DNA from: Lachnospiraceae bacterium
GTDB lineage: Bacteria > Bacillota > Clostridia > Lachnospirales > Lachnospiraceae
Reading direction: 5' to 3'
NCBI GenBank assembly: GCA_024681775.1
Contig: JAILAF010000031.1
Location: forward strand, 59,978 to 123,977
Length of the DNA: 64,000 nucleotides
Within the stretch, counting starts at the first letter, position 1, and each line of letters starts with the position of its first letter. Of the stretch, positions 1 to 12,458 are shown piece after piece. Below the pieces are notes generated by a model. It had not been told where the DNA came from and did no database searches. It was given only the letters and a program-made list of their open reading frames with translations. The position numbers were made by a program, and so were the translations under genes.

Positions 1-1
1 T

Positions 2-3418
<3,417 letters not shown>

Positions 3419-3447
3419 GGAAAACCGCGTTTTTCGGGAGGTGCCGG

Positions 3448-4371
3448 ATGAAATATCTGGTAACGGGCGTGGCCGGGCAACTGGGCCATGACCTGATGAA
3501 TGAATTGCACAAGCGTGGGATCGAAGCCGTGGGCAGCGACCTGGCGCCGGAATATGCCGGTGTCCGTGACGGGAGCCCCGCGGCGGACATGCCCTATGTT
3601 TCCATGGATATCACCGATCGGGACAGGGTGCTGGAGGTCATCGAAAGCGTCCGCCCGGACGGGGTCCTGCACTGCGCCGCCTGGACTGCGGTGGATGCTG
3701 CGGAGGACGAGGATAAACGGGAAAAGGTCGCAGCCATCAATGCCTGCGGTACGCAGAATATCGCGGACGCATGCAAAGAGGCGGGCTGCAAGATGCTCTA
3801 CCTGAGCACCGATTACGTCTTTGACGGCACCGGTGAAAAGCCCTGGGATCCGGACTGCAAGGATTACGCCCCCTTAAATGTCTACGGGCAGTCCAAGCTG
3901 GACGGAGAGCTGGCGGTGAGCGGCACGCTGGAGAAATATTTCATCGTCCGTATCGCCTGGGTCTTCGGCATCGGCGGCGGGAACTTCATCAAGACCATGC
4001 TGCGGCTGGGACAGACCCATTCGGAACTCCGGGTAGTCAGCGACCAGATCGGTACTCCTACATATACTTATGACCTGGCGAGACTCCTGGTGGATATGAT
4101 CGGTACCGACCGCTACGGTTATTACCATGCCACCAACGAGGGCGGTTACATCTCCTGGTATGACTTTGCGGTGGAGATCTTCCGTCAGGCCGGCATGAAT
4201 GTCACCGTTCATCCCGTCACCACGGCGGAGTACGGCGAAAGCAAGGCGAAGCGCCCCTTCAACAGCCGCCTGGATCGCTCCAAGCTGGCAGAAAACGGAT
4301 TTACGCCCCTTCCGGACTGGAAGGACGCCCTTGCTAGGTATCTGGAGGAGCTGAAGAAACTGGACGCCTGA
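3448..4371 (+). CDS. rfbD: dTDP-4-dehydrorhamnose reductase
   Basis: This enzyme is the last step of dTDP-L-rhamnose synthesis, the NAD(P)H-dependent reduction of dTDP-4-keto-L-rhamnose. The 307-residue protein is full length for RmlD. It is an extended short-chain dehydrogenase with a nucleotide-binding GVAGQLG at residues 7-13, STDYVFDG at 120-127 and the catalytic pair Tyr146/Lys150 in YGQSK. The start is ATG 3448 behind GGGAGGTG. It lies 29 bp after rpoC and upstream of the rpsL promoter, so it is probably read through from the rpoBC transcript. Its partners rfbB, rfbA and rfbC are 22 kb away in the polysaccharide locus. The family assignment is very secure, and the rhamnose role is supported by the complete rml set in the window. 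Confidence 0.95.
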   Translation: MKYLVTGVAGQLGHDLMNELHKRGIEAVGSDLAPEYAGVRDGSPAADMPYVSMDITDRDRVLEVIESVRPDGVLHCAAWTAVDAAEDEDKREKVAAINACGTQNIADACKEAGCKMLYLSTDYVFDGTGEKPWDPDCKDYAPLNVYGQSKLDGELAVSGTLEKYFIVRIAWVFGIGGGNFIKTMLRLGQTHSELRVVSDQIGTPTYTYDLARLLVDMIGTDRYGYYHATNEGGYISWYDFAVEIFRQAGMNVTVHPVTTAEYGESKAKRPFNSRLDRSKLAENGFTPLPDWKDALARYLEELKKLDA

Positions 4372-4425
4372 CAGATCGAAGTTCTAAAAAACTGAAAAAA
4401 TCGGTGTTTTTGTGCAAAAAACCAT

Positions 4426-4454
4426 TTGACAAGGCATCTGCGTGCATATATAAT
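4426..4454 (+). promoter_or_regulatory. Consensus sigma-A promoter of the str operon (rpsL)
   Basis: There is a perfect -35 TTGACA at 4426-4431, a 17-bp spacer and a perfect -10 TATAAT at 4449-4454. The predicted start, near 4461, leaves a leader of about 60 nt before the rpsL ATG. Both hexamers match consensus exactly, as expected for a ribosomal protein operon. Confidence 0.9.
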
Positions 4455-4522
4455 GTTCGAGTGTGCGCGCAGATGCTATTTTTGCGCCCAAAAATACTAA
4501 GAAAGGAAAAGGTGAACTCAAA

Positions 4523-4942
4523 ATGCCAACATTCAACCAGTTAGTAAGAAAGGGTCGCGAGACTTCCGTTAAGAAGTCTACCGCTCCCGCTCTTCAGAAG
4601 GGCTTTAACTCTCTTCACAAGAAGGCGATCAACAATGCTTCTCCCCAGAAGCGTGGTGTTTGCACCGCAGTGAAGACCGCAACCCCGAAGAAGCCTAACT
4701 CTGCTCTGCGTAAGATTGCCAGAGTCCGTCTGTCCAACGGGATTGAGGTTACTTCCTACATCCCCGGCGAGGGCCACAACCTTCAGGAGCACAGCGTTGT
4801 ATTGATCCGCGGCGGCCGTGTGAAGGATCTTCCCGGTACCAGATATCACATCATCCGCGGCACCCTGGACACTGCCGGTGTTGCTAACCGCAGACAGGCT
4901 CGCTCCAAGTACGGCGCTAAGAGACCCAAGGCCGGCAAGTAA
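4523..4942 (+). CDS. rpsL: 30S ribosomal protein S12
   Basis: S12 sits at the decoding centre of the small subunit. The 139-residue protein has the invariant [21 protein letters not shown] ([10 protein letters not shown]) and GGRVKDLPG segments. The lysines where streptomycin-resistance changes usually occur are both present (Lys57 in TPKKP and Lys101 in VKDLP), so the allele looks wild type. Relative to E. coli it carries about 15 extra residues near positions 27-41, which is usual in Firmicutes. The start is ATG 4523 after AAGGAAAAGGTG. An in-frame GTG at 4463 is rejected because it coincides with the transcription start. It is the first gene of the str operon. Confidence 0.98.
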   Translation: MPTFNQLVRKGRETSVKKSTAPALQKGFNSLHKKAINNASPQKRGVCTAVKTATPKKPNSALRKIARVRLSNGIEVTSYIPGEGHNLQEHSVVLIRGGRVKDLPGTRYHIIRGTLDTAGVANRRQARSKYGAKRPKAGK

Positions 4943-5092
4943 TTGCGGTCTGGGTACGTAGTTCGGTAGAACAGAACGTAACTGAGAATAGTGTTGGGAT
5001 TTTAGGTTTACTGATATACCCGCACGAACACTTGGGGAAACACATGTGAGTACCGATGAGATAACTGATTAATAGTTAAGGAGGGAAGAACC
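4943..5092 (+). other. rpsL-rpsG intercistronic leader
   Basis: This 150-bp gap contains no gene. It has short self-complementary pieces, for example GTTC-GGTA-GAAC near 4961-4972, and ends in a strong AAGGAGGG at 5078-5085 in front of rpsG. In E. coli the equivalent gap is the S7 autoregulatory site. Whether this unrelated sequence does the same cannot be told by eye. Confidence 0.4.
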
Positions 5093-5563
5093 GTGCCAAG
5101 AAAAGGACATATTGCGAAAAGAGACGTTTTAGCAGATCCTCTGTACAATGACAAGGTTGTAACCAAGCTGATCAACAACATCATGCTGGACGGTAAGAAG
5201 GGCATTGCCCAGAAGATCGTTTACGGCGCATTTGAGCAGGTAGAGGAAAAGGCCGGACGCCCTGCACTGGAAGTATTCCATGATGCCATGAATAACATCA
5301 TGCCCTCTCTGGAGTGCAAGGCAAGACGTATCGGTGGTGCTACTTATCAGGTACCTCTTGAGGTTAAGCCTGAGAGACGTCAGACTCTGGGCCTTCGCTG
5401 GCTGACCATGTTCGCTCGCAAGCGTGGCGAGAAGACCATGGTTGACCGCCTGGCAAATGAGATTCTCGATGCATCCAACAATACCGGTGGTGCAGTAAAG
5501 AGAAAAGAAGATATGCACAAGATGGCAGAGGCAAACAAGGCTTTTGCTCACTATCGCTTCTGA
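5093..5563 (+). CDS. rpsG: 30S ribosomal protein S7
   Basis: S7 nucleates assembly of the 30S head and contacts the E-site tRNA. The 156-residue product has the family length, starts [16 protein letters not shown] and contains the conserved [12 protein letters not shown] and [20 protein letters not shown] segments. It begins with GTG at 5093, 7 nt after AAGGAGGG; no ATG is available in a sensible place, so the GTG is well supported. It is the second gene of the str operon, followed by fusA after 36 bp. Confidence 0.98.
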   Translation: MPRKGHIAKRDVLADPLYNDKVVTKLINNIMLDGKKGIAQKIVYGAFEQVEEKAGRPALEVFHDAMNNIMPSLECKARRIGGATYQVPLEVKPERRQTLGLRWLTMFARKRGEKTMVDRLANEILDASNNTGGAVKRKEDMHKMAEANKAFAHYRF

Positions 5564-5599
5564 TCGCGGATCGGATACAGCATATAGAAAGGAAATACC

Positions 5600-7765
5600 A
5601 TGGCTGGAAGAGAATATCCCCTGGAGAGAACCAGAAATATCGGAATCATGGCTCATATCGATGCCGGCAAGACGACATTGACCGAGCGTATCCTGTATTA
5701 CACTGGTGTCAATTACAAGATTGGTGATACTCACGAAGGAACCGCGACCATGGACTGGATGGAGCAGGAAGCAGAGAGAGGTATTACCATTACCTCCGCA
5801 GCTACCACCTGTCACTGGACTCTTGAGAAAGAGACCAAGCCCATGCCCGGTGCTCTGGAGCATCGTATCAACATCATCGATACCCCGGGCCACGTGGACT
5901 TCACCGTTGAGGTTGAGCGTTCCCTTCGCGTTCTGGACGGCGCCGTAGGCGTGTTCTGCGCAAAGGGTGGTGTGGAGCCTCAGTCCGAGAACGTTTGGCG
6001 TCAGGCTGACACCTACAACGTTCCCCGTATGGCGTTCATCAACAAGATGGATATCCTGGGTGCGAACTTCTACGGAGCTGTTGAGCAGATCCGTACGCGC
6101 CTCGGCAAGAATGCCATCATCCTGCAGCTGCCCATCGGCAAGGAGGATGAGTTCAAGGGCATCATCGATCTGTTTGAGATGAAGGCTTATATCTACAATG
6201 ATGATAAGGGTGATGACATCACCGTTACCGATGATCTCGGTGATATGGCGGATGATGCGCAGCTCTATCATGAAGAGCTGGTAGAGAAGATCTGCGAGCT
6301 CGACGATGATCTGATGGAAATGTTCATGGAAGACAAGGAGCCTACCGTTGAGCAGATGAAGGCTGTCCTGCGCAAGGCAACCTGCAACTGCCAGGCGATC
6401 CCTGTCTGCTGCGGCTCCGCATACCGTAACAAGGGTGTGCAGAAGCTTCTGGATGCCATCCTGGAGTTCATGCCCGCTCCCACCGACGTGGAAGCCATCA
6501 AGGGAGTTGACCTGGACGGCAACGAGGTTATTAAGCACTCCTCCGATGACGAGCCTTTCGCAGCTCTGGCATTCAAGATCATGACCGATCCTTTCGTAGG
6601 AAAGCTTGCTTACATTCGTGTGTACTCCGGTACCCTGAACAGCGGCTCCTACGTTCTCAATGCAACCAAGGGCAAGAAGGAGCGCGCAGGCCGTATCCTC
6701 CAGATGCACGCCAACAAGCGTACCGAGCTGGATAAGGTCTACTCCGGTGATATCGCAGCCGTTGTCGGCTTCAAGGATACCACCACAGGTGACACCGTCT
6801 GCGATGAGCAGCACCCTGTCATCCTGGAGTCCATGGAGTTCCCCGAGCCCGTTATCGAGCTTGCCATCGAGCCTAAGACCAAAGCAGGTCAGGACAAGAT
6901 GGGCGAAGCGCTGGCTAAGCTGGCCGAGGAGGATCCTACCTTCCGTCAGCACACCGATCAGGAAACCGGCCAGACCATCATCGCAGGTATGGGCGAGCTG
7001 CACCTGGAGATCATTGTCGACAGACTGCTCCGTGAGTTCCATGTGGAGGCCAATGTCGGTGCTCCTCAGGTTGCTTACAAGGAAGCATTCACCAAGGCTG
7101 TCGATGTGGATTCCAAGTACGCTAAGCAGTCCGGCGGTCGTGGACAGTACGGTCACTGTAAAGTGAAGTTCGAGCCCATGGAGGCAAACTGCGATCACTT
7201 TGAGGTTGACCCCAAGGCCAACGTTCTGATCAACGAGCCTCCCACACTGCTGTTTGAATCCACCGTTGTCGGCGGATCCATTCCCAAGGAGTACATCCCC
7301 GCTGTCGGCGAAGGTATCAAGGAAGCTGCTCAGGCAGGTATCCTCGGCGGATTCCCCGTTCTGGGCATCCACGCCAACGTCTACGACGGATCCTACCATG
7401 AGGTCGACTCCTCCGAGATGGCCTTCCACATCGCCGGTTCCATGGCATTCAAGGAAGCAATGCAGAAGGCAGCTCCCGTGCTGCTCGAGCCCATCATGAA
7501 GGTGGAAGTCACCATGCCCGAAGAGTACATGGGCGATGTCATCGGCGACCTGAACTCCCGCCGCGGACGCGTCGAGGGTATGGATGACATCGGCGGCGGC
7601 AAGATCGTCCGTGCCTTTGTTCCTCTTGCTGAGATGTTCGGCTACTCCACCGATCTTCGTTCCAGAACCCAGGGTCGTGGCAACTACTCCATGTTCTTCG
7701 AGAAGTACGAGCCCGTTCCGAAGAACGTTCAGGAGAAGGTCCTGGCAGCAAAGAGCGGAAAGTAA
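5600..7765 (+). CDS. fusA: Translation elongation factor G
   Basis: EF-G is the GTPase that drives ribosomal translocation. The 721-residue protein has G1 AHIDAGKT at residues 18-25, the switch region [14 protein letters not shown] at 94-98 and NKMD at 148-151, followed by domains II-V. It is about 25-30 residues longer than typical bacterial EF-G. Extra residues are visible in the G domain before the DTPGH strand (about 76-89) and in domain IV (around [19 protein letters not shown]). The start is ATG 5600 after AGAAAGGAAA. It sits in the conserved rpsG-fusA-tuf order. The large antisense frame opposite it is a codon-bias shadow. Confidence 0.97.
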   Translation: MAGREYPLERTRNIGIMAHIDAGKTTLTERILYYTGVNYKIGDTHEGTATMDWMEQEAERGITITSAATTCHWTLEKETKPMPGALEHRINIIDTPGHVDFTVEVERSLRVLDGAVGVFCAKGGVEPQSENVWRQADTYNVPRMAFINKMDILGANFYGAVEQIRTRLGKNAIILQLPIGKEDEFKGIIDLFEMKAYIYNDDKGDDITVTDDLGDMADDAQLYHEELVEKICELDDDLMEMFMEDKEPTVEQMKAVLRKATCNCQAIPVCCGSAYRNKGVQKLLDAILEFMPAPTDVEAIKGVDLDGNEVIKHSSDDEPFAALAFKIMTDPFVGKLAYIRVYSGTLNSGSYVLNATKGKKERAGRILQMHANKRTELDKVYSGDIAAVVGFKDTTTGDTVCDEQHPVILESMEFPEPVIELAIEPKTKAGQDKMGEALAKLAEEDPTFRQHTDQETGQTIIAGMGELHLEIIVDRLLREFHVEANVGAPQVAYKEAFTKAVDVDSKYAKQSGGRGQYGHCKVKFEPMEANCDHFEVDPKANVLINEPPTLLFESTVVGGSIPKEYIPAVGEGIKEAAQAGILGGFPVLGIHANVYDGSYHEVDSSEMAFHIAGSMAFKEAMQKAAPVLLEPIMKVEVTMPEEYMGDVIGDLNSRRGRVEGMDDIGGGKIVRAFVPLAEMFGYSTDLRSRTQGRGNYSMFFEKYEPVPKNVQEKVLAAKSGK

Positions 7766-7772
7766 AAACTTC

Positions 7773-7801
7773 TTGAAATAAAGAGAACTATTTACTATAA
7801 T
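7773..7801 (+). promoter_or_regulatory. Internal promoter for tuf
   Basis: TTGAAA at 7773-7778, a 17-bp spacer and TATAAT at 7796-7801 lie in the 109-bp gap after fusA. They would give tuf its own transcript with a leader of about 65 nt. The leader holds a GGGTC...GACCC stem-loop (about 7814-7835) and ends in AGGAGG at 7861-7866, 8 nt before the ATG. Confidence 0.8.
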
Positions 7802-7874
7802 ATGTGCTAGTCGGGTCTCTTGCTTTGGCAGGACCCTCTGGCACAATTAAAGTCAATTTTAGGAGGATTTCAAA

Positions 7875-9062
7875 ATGGCTAAAGCAAAATTCGAGAGAAC
7901 CAAGCCCCATTGTAACATCGGTACCATCGGTCACGTCGACCATGGTAAGACCACTCTGACCGCAGCCATCACCAAGGTTCTGGCAGCTAGAGTTGCCGGC
8001 AACGCACAGGTTGATTTCGAGAACATCGATAAGGCTCCCGAGGAGAGAGAGCGAGGAATCACCATCTCCACTGCACACGTTGAGTATCAGACCGAGAACA
8101 GACACTATGCACACGTCGACTGCCCCGGCCACGCTGACTATGTCAAGAACATGATCACCGGTGCTGCACAGATGGACGGTGCTATCCTGGTTGTCGCTGC
8201 TACCGACGGTGTCATGGCTCAGACCAAGGAGCACATCCTTCTGGCTCGTCAGGTGGGTGTTCCTTACATCGTTGTATTCCTGAACAAGTGCGACATGGTT
8301 GACGATCCCGAGCTGATCGAGCTGGTCGAGATGGAAGTTACCGAGCAGCTTGAGGAGTATGATTTCAAGGATTGCCCTATCATCAAGGGTTCCGCTCTGA
8401 AGGCTCTGGAAGATCCCAACGGCGAGTGGGGTGACAAGATCATGGAGCTCATGGACACTGTTGACTCCTACATCCCCGATCCTCAGCGTGACACCGACAA
8501 GCCTTTCCTTATGCCTGTCGAGGACGTCTTCACCATCACCGGTCGTGGTACCGTTGCTACCGGTCGTGTGGAGCGTGGTACTCTGCACCTGAACGACGAA
8601 GTCGAGATCATCGGTATCAAGGAGGAGACCTCCAAGAGCGTTATCACCGGTATCGAGATGTTCCGTAAGATGCTGGACGAGGCTCAGGCCGGCGATAACA
8701 TCGGCGCTCTGCTTCGTGGCGTTGATCGTAAGGATATCCAGAGAGGACAGGTCCTGGCTAAGCCCGGCACCGTTACCTGCCACACCAAGTTCACCGCTCA
8801 GGTGTACGTTCTGACCAAGGACGAGGGTGGCCGTCACACTCCTTTCTTCAACAACTATCGTCCTCAGTTCTACTTCAGAACCACCGATGTTACCGGTGTT
8901 TGCAACCTGCCTGCAGGTACCGAGATGTGCATGCCCGGCGATAATGTCGAGATGACCATCGAGCTGATCCACCCCATCGCTATGGAGCAGGGTCTTACCT
9001 TCGCTATCCGCGAGGGCGGCAGAACCGTAGGTTCCGGAAGAGTTGCGTCTATCATTGAATAA
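7875..9062 (+). CDS. tuf: Translation elongation factor Tu
   Basis: EF-Tu delivers aminoacyl-tRNA to the ribosome as a GTP complex. The 395-residue protein has G1 GHVDHGKT at residues 19-26, [17 protein letters not shown] at 82-86, NKCD at 137-140 and the two beta-barrel domains ([36 protein letters not shown]). The start is ATG 7875, 8 nt after AGGAGG. It ends the str operon and appears to be transcribed both from rpsL and from its own promoter. Its stop codon lies inside a 30-bp inverted repeat. Confidence 0.99.
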   Translation: MAKAKFERTKPHCNIGTIGHVDHGKTTLTAAITKVLAARVAGNAQVDFENIDKAPEERERGITISTAHVEYQTENRHYAHVDCPGHADYVKNMITGAAQMDGAILVVAATDGVMAQTKEHILLARQVGVPYIVVFLNKCDMVDDPELIELVEMEVTEQLEEYDFKDCPIIKGSALKALEDPNGEWGDKIMELMDTVDSYIPDPQRDTDKPFLMPVEDVFTITGRGTVATGRVERGTLHLNDEVEIIGIKEETSKSVITGIEMFRKMLDEAQAGDNIGALLRGVDRKDIQRGQVLAKPGTVTCHTKFTAQVYVLTKDEGGRHTPFFNNYRPQFYFRTTDVTGVCNLPAGTEMCMPGDNVEMTIELIHPIAMEQGLTFAIREGGRTVGSGRVASIIE

Positions 9063-9080
9063 TTAAAATTATTCAATGAT
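9051..9080. repeat. 14-bp inverted repeat across the tuf stop codon
   Basis: Bases 9051-9064 (ATCATTGAATAATT) and 9067-9080 (AATTATTCAATGAT) are perfect reverse complements separated by AA. The TAA stop of tuf (9060-9062) is in the left arm. The right-arm core ATTCAATGATC recurs at 9124-9134. There is no T-run, so this is not an intrinsic terminator by itself. Confidence 0.85.
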
Positions 9081-9147
9081 CATGTATCATCGAGTAATCG
9101 ATAATAGACATATCATCTGAGTAATTCAATGATCCGATAAGTCTTTT

Positions 9148-9182
9148 AACGACCGCTTGCGTAAGCAGGCGGTCGTTTTTTT
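9148..9182 (+). terminator. Intrinsic terminator of the str operon
   Basis: AACGACCGCTTGC (9148-9160) pairs with GCAGGCGGTCGTT (9165-9177), with one G-T wobble, around a GTAA loop. It is followed by a run of T to 9182. The rest of the 301-bp gap up to 9363 holds no recognisable gene. Weak TTGCGG/TAGACT boxes at 9279-9284 and 9302-9307 (17-bp spacer) could serve the next gene. Confidence 0.93.
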
Positions 9183-9363
9183 CGCGATCAGTTCGGAGAG
9201 TGGGTGCCGTGCCGGCATGAGGACACATCCTGCGGGGGGGCAAATCCTGTATTTCAGAAAAGTTTAAGAATCCTATGATTGCGGGGATTCCCACTTCGTG
9301 GTAGACTAAAGACTATAGAAAGTGCAGATTCCCTGACGGGCACTGCGGAAAGGAGCGGATGGT

Positions 9364-9729
9364 ATGGGTGTTGGAGCCATCGGCCGGATCTCCTCCGGTT
9401 CCTTATCCTACATACAGCCCCTCAGATACCCCCTGGAGAACCGGGCGGAAGTATCCGAGGATTATGAGAACTCGACCCTGCCTACCCCGGATCTTTCTCC
9501 TGCACGGCAGGTTGCAAAGACTTCGCCGGTATCCTACCCGGATGCGAATGCGGTGAAGGTAAAGTCCCCCGCCCAGGCGGAATACGCCCAGGCAGAAGAG
9601 GCACAGAAAACGGCGGCAGCATATAACCGTGTGGCGCAGCAGTTCGGCGCAGCGACCACGGGCTACGGAAGAGGCGGATTTGCCACTTCCTACGAGCTTA
9701 CCGGCAGTTCCCTGGATCTGCTGGCGTAG
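9364..9729 (+). CDS. Small protein of unknown function (121 aa)
   Basis: I do not recognise this protein. It is 121 residues long with no membrane segment or signal peptide. The first half is rich in Ser, Pro and Tyr (SSGSLSYIQPLRYPLEN). An Ala/Gln/Glu-rich, probably helical stretch (AQAEYAQAEEAQKTAAAYNRVAQQ) occupies about 70-93, and a Gly-rich tail ends in LTGSSLDLLA. The start is ATG 9364, 8 nt after AAAGGAG (9349-9355). It stands alone between two strong terminators, so it is a single-gene transcription unit, which supports its being real. Codon use resembles the neighbours. A flagellar or regulatory partner role is possible but nothing shows it. Confidence 0.7.
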   Translation: MGVGAIGRISSGSLSYIQPLRYPLENRAEVSEDYENSTLPTPDLSPARQVAKTSPVSYPDANAVKVKSPAQAEYAQAEEAQKTAAAYNRVAQQFGAATTGYGRGGFATSYELTGSSLDLLA

Positions 9730-9756
9730 AGGAACAGACTTATAACCGTGCCCTGA

Positions 9757-9788
9757 GGCTTCGGAGATAAATCTCCGAAGCCTTTTTT
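9757..9788 (+). terminator. Intrinsic terminator
   Basis: GGCTTCGGAGAT (9757-9768) pairs perfectly with ATCTCCGAAGCC (9771-9782), followed by TTTTTT. It closes the single-gene unit at 9364-9729. Confidence 0.95.
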
Positions 9789-9918
9789 GTTGCGGAAAAT
9801 GCGCCTTTTCCCTTTGAAAGGTGGACTTTATGCGGATTTTATGATAATTTTATATCTGTATCAGTATGTTTATTAGCGTGGGGGTTTATGCGCTTTTTAT
9901 AGCTGCTGGGAGGTAGTT

Positions 9919-11814
9919 ATGTCAACTGTTTCAATCTTTCATATGACGCTGGAAATATGGGGAGCCATCTTTTGCGCCATTGCCACCATCACGGTGTTCA
10001 ACGGATCAAAGGTCAATGCATCCCTGAGCCACAGGACGGCTGCCATCACGCTGGCCACGATGGTTCTCATGATCAGTGACTGTCTGGCCTGGGCCTATCG
10101 CGGTGTGCCTACCACGGCGGGAATGATTGTCTGCAGAGCGGGTAACTTTATGAACTTTTTCAGCAATTATCTGCTGATTTATCTGTTCTACACTTATGTC
10201 CGGGCGGTGCTTGCGGAGAAGAAAGTGCAGGTCCTGCCTGCCATCGAATGGATCTTCCGGGTGCTCCTGATCATCTCTGAGGTAGGGCTTATCATCAACC
10301 TCTTTACGGGACACCTCTATTACTTTACCGAGTACAATGTGTACACCAGAGGGCCGCTCTTTATCATTTCCCAGCTGCCCGGATTTATCGGCCTGCTGCT
10401 TGCTGCTTACATCCTGATCCACTATCACAGAGCCCTCAGCAATGTAGAGCTTCTGGCCATGGCGACCTACCTGATCCTCCCCCTGATCGCACTTCCTCTG
10501 CAGGTGGCATTTTACGGCGTCTCACTGCAGAATATGGCTACTGCCGTCAGTGTGGCGCTCCTTTTTGCCACCACCATGTCCTCCCAGTCCAGGAGGCTGC
10601 TGGAAGCCATGAACGAAGCAGAGCAGGCGAACCGCGCAAAGGATGATTTCCTGGCATCCATGTCCCACGAGATCCGCACGCCCATCAACGGCATCCTGGG
10701 CATGAATGAGATGATCCTCCGGGAGAGCGAGGACGACCGGATCACGGAGTATGCCAACGGCATCGCCAATTCCGGCAGCACGCTGCTGAGCCTCGTGAAC
10801 GAGATCCTGGATTTTGCCAAGATCTCTTCCGGAAAACTGATCCTGCTCCCCACGGAGTATGAGCTCCGCAATGTGGTGGACAGCCTGGTGCGGATGTTCT
10901 ACCCCAGGATCTGTTCCAAGGAACTGAAGCTGAATCTCCGGGTCTTCCCCGGCACCCCCAATTTCCTTTTGGGAGATGAGGCCAGAGTCCGTCAGGTCAT
11001 CGCCAATCTCATGAGCAATGCCATCAAATTCACCCAGGAGGGTACCATTACCCTGGATGTGAACTACGAAAAGGGTCCCGGACGCAGGGTCAATCTCCTG
11101 ATCTCCGTGGAGGACACCGGCATCGGCATCCGCCCCGAGGATCTGCCGAAGCTCTACCGCACCTTCTCCAGACTGGAAGACAGCACCAAGGGCGGCTCCG
11201 AGGGCAGAGGCCTGGGGCTGGCGGTTTCCCAGCGCCTGGTGCAGATCATGAACGGCAACATCGAGGTCCGCAGCGAGTACGGCAAGGGAACGAAATTCGT
11301 GGTCACCATCCCGCAGCAGCTGGAGAAGGACGGCCGCATCGGCGAGGTGAAGCTGGAGGAGAATGAGCTCCTTGCCTCCGGCACCAAAGTTTACAAAGAG
11401 GACTTCCGTGCCCCCGAAGCCAAAGTGCTGGTGGTGGACGACAACAATATGAACCTGCGTGTGGCGGATCTCCTGCTGCAGAAGACCTGTGTGCAGATCA
11501 AGCTCTGCACCGGCGGCCGGGAGGCGGTGGACCTCATGCGCAAGGAAAAATACGATCTGGTGCTGCTGGATCACATGATGCCGGAAATGGACGGCGTGGA
11601 GGCGCTGCGGGTGATGAAGGACGAGAACCTGGTGGACGGTGTCCCCGTCATCGCGCTGACGGCAAACGCCATCGAGGGAGCCCGCCAGATGTACTTAAAC
11701 TACGGCTTCGACGATTATCTGGCCAAGCCCATCGTGGGCAAGGCTTTGGAGGAATGCCTGCAAAAATGGCTTCCGAAGGACAAGGTACAGCTGTCTAACG
11801 GAGCTGAAGAATAA
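9919..11814 (+). CDS. Hybrid sensor histidine kinase with C-terminal receiver
   Basis: This is a membrane-bound phosphorelay kinase of 631 residues. Residues about 10-220 form seven or so hydrophobic helices with no obvious periplasmic sensor domain, resembling seven-transmembrane receptor-type inputs. The H-box SMSHEIRTPINGILG puts the phospho-accepting His at residue 250. The ATPase domain follows, with an N-box near LMSNAIKF and G boxes DTGIGI and GRGLGLAVS. A receiver domain starts at VLVVDDNNMNLR and has its phospho-acceptor at Asp551 (LLDHMMPEMDG). No DNA-binding regulator or Hpt gene is adjacent, so its output partner is elsewhere. The start is ATG 9919 after GGGAGGT. thrH and truA follow closely and may be co-transcribed. 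Confidence 0.93.
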   Translation: MSTVSIFHMTLEIWGAIFCAIATITVFNGSKVNASLSHRTAAITLATMVLMISDCLAWAYRGVPTTAGMIVCRAGNFMNFFSNYLLIYLFYTYVRAVLAEKKVQVLPAIEWIFRVLLIISEVGLIINLFTGHLYYFTEYNVYTRGPLFIISQLPGFIGLLLAAYILIHYHRALSNVELLAMATYLILPLIALPLQVAFYGVSLQNMATAVSVALLFATTMSSQSRRLLEAMNEAEQANRAKDDFLASMSHEIRTPINGILGMNEMILRESEDDRITEYANGIANSGSTLLSLVNEILDFAKISSGKLILLPTEYELRNVVDSLVRMFYPRICSKELKLNLRVFPGTPNFLLGDEARVRQVIANLMSNAIKFTQEGTITLDVNYEKGPGRRVNLLISVEDTGIGIRPEDLPKLYRTFSRLEDSTKGGSEGRGLGLAVSQRLVQIMNGNIEVRSEYGKGTKFVVTIPQQLEKDGRIGEVKLEENELLASGTKVYKEDFRAPEAKVLVVDDNNMNLRVADLLLQKTCVQIKLCTGGREAVDLMRKEKYDLVLLDHMMPEMDGVEALRVMKDENLVDGVPVIALTANAIEGARQMYLNYGFDDYLAKPIVGKALEECLQKWLPKDKVQLSNGAEE

Positions 11815-11840
11815 ACCGTCGTAAAGGAGATTATGAAAAA

Positions 11841-12458
11841 ATGGAGAACCCGATGTTTATTACCTGCCTGGACCTGGAGGGTGTGCTGGTGCCCGAGATC
11901 TGGATCGCATTTGCGGAGGCTTCCGGGATCCCGGAGCTGCGCCGCACCACCAGAGACGAGCCCGACTATGACAAGCTGATGCGCTTCCGTCTGGACATTC
12001 TGAAAGAGCACGGCCTGGGGTTAAACGAGATCCGCAAGGTCATCGAGACCATCGATCCCATGGAGGGCGCAAAGGAGTTCCTGGATGAGCTCCGGAGCCT
12101 CTGCCAGGTCATCATCCTCAGCGATACTTTCACCCAGTTCGCAGCCCCGCTCATGAAGAAGCTGGGCTATCCCACCATCTTCTGCAACACCCTGGAGGTA
12201 GCGGAGAGCGGAGAGGTCACCGGCTACCGCATGCGCTGCGAGCAGTCCAAGCTCACCACAGTAAAGGCATTACAGGGCATCGGATATGAGACCATCGCTT
12301 CCGGCGATTCCTACAACGATCTGAAGATGATCCGTGCCAGCAAGGCCGGATTCCTGTTCCGCAGCCCCGACGGCATCAAAGCGGAGAACCCGGATCTGCA
12401 GGCCTTTGAATCCTATGATGATCTTCTTGCAGCTATTCGAAAGGAAATCGGTGCGTGA
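11841..12458 (+). CDS. thrH: ThrH-like phosphoserine phosphatase / homoserine phosphotransferase
   Basis: This is a HAD-superfamily phosphatase of 205 residues that matches the ThrH subgroup, not SerB: the nucleophile motif is DLEGVLVPE (Asp11, Glu13) with the typical TTRDEPDYDKLM cap segment. Motif II is Ser94/Asp95 in IILSDTF and motif IV is GDSYND at 155-160. In Pseudomonas, ThrH dephosphorylates phosphoserine and can transfer the phosphate to homoserine. ATG 11841 lies 11 nt after AAGGAG; ATG 11853 would give a start that aligns better with characterised ThrH, and the choice is open. An earlier ATG at 11833 is out of frame. The stop overlaps the truA start by 4 bp, which indicates coupling. 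Confidence 0.88.
   Translation: MENPMFITCLDLEGVLVPEIWIAFAEASGIPELRRTTRDEPDYDKLMRFRLDILKEHGLGLNEIRKVIETIDPMEGAKEFLDELRSLCQVIILSDTFTQFAAPLMKKLGYPTIFCNTLEVAESGEVTGYRMRCEQSKLTTVKALQGIGYETIASGDSYNDLKMIRASKAGFLFRSPDGIKAENPDLQAFESYDDLLAAIRKEIGA

Noticed and set aside
4386..4410. Possible terminator after rfbD
   Set aside because: The stem has a mismatch and G-T pairs, and is mostly A-T; too weak to call.
4463..4522. GTG 4463 as rpsL start
   Set aside because: It lies at the predicted transcription start, and ATG 4523 gives the standard S12 N-terminus.
4960..4973. tRNA D-arm-like sequence in the rpsL-rpsG gap
   Set aside because: No acceptor stem, anticodon arm or T-loop can be built around it.
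5129..7846. 905-codon open frame antisense to rpsG and fusA
   Set aside because: It is a mirror of strong codon bias opposite highly expressed genes. Similar antisense frames lie opposite rpoC, tuf and many locus genes.
9240..9363. Possible riboswitch before the 121-aa gene
   Set aside because: A small GTGC...GCAC hairpin is visible, but none of the c-di-GMP or other riboswitch core motifs fit.
11841..12458. Ordinary SerB phosphoserine phosphatase
   Set aside because: The DLEGVLVPE motif and the cap segment match ThrH better than SerB.
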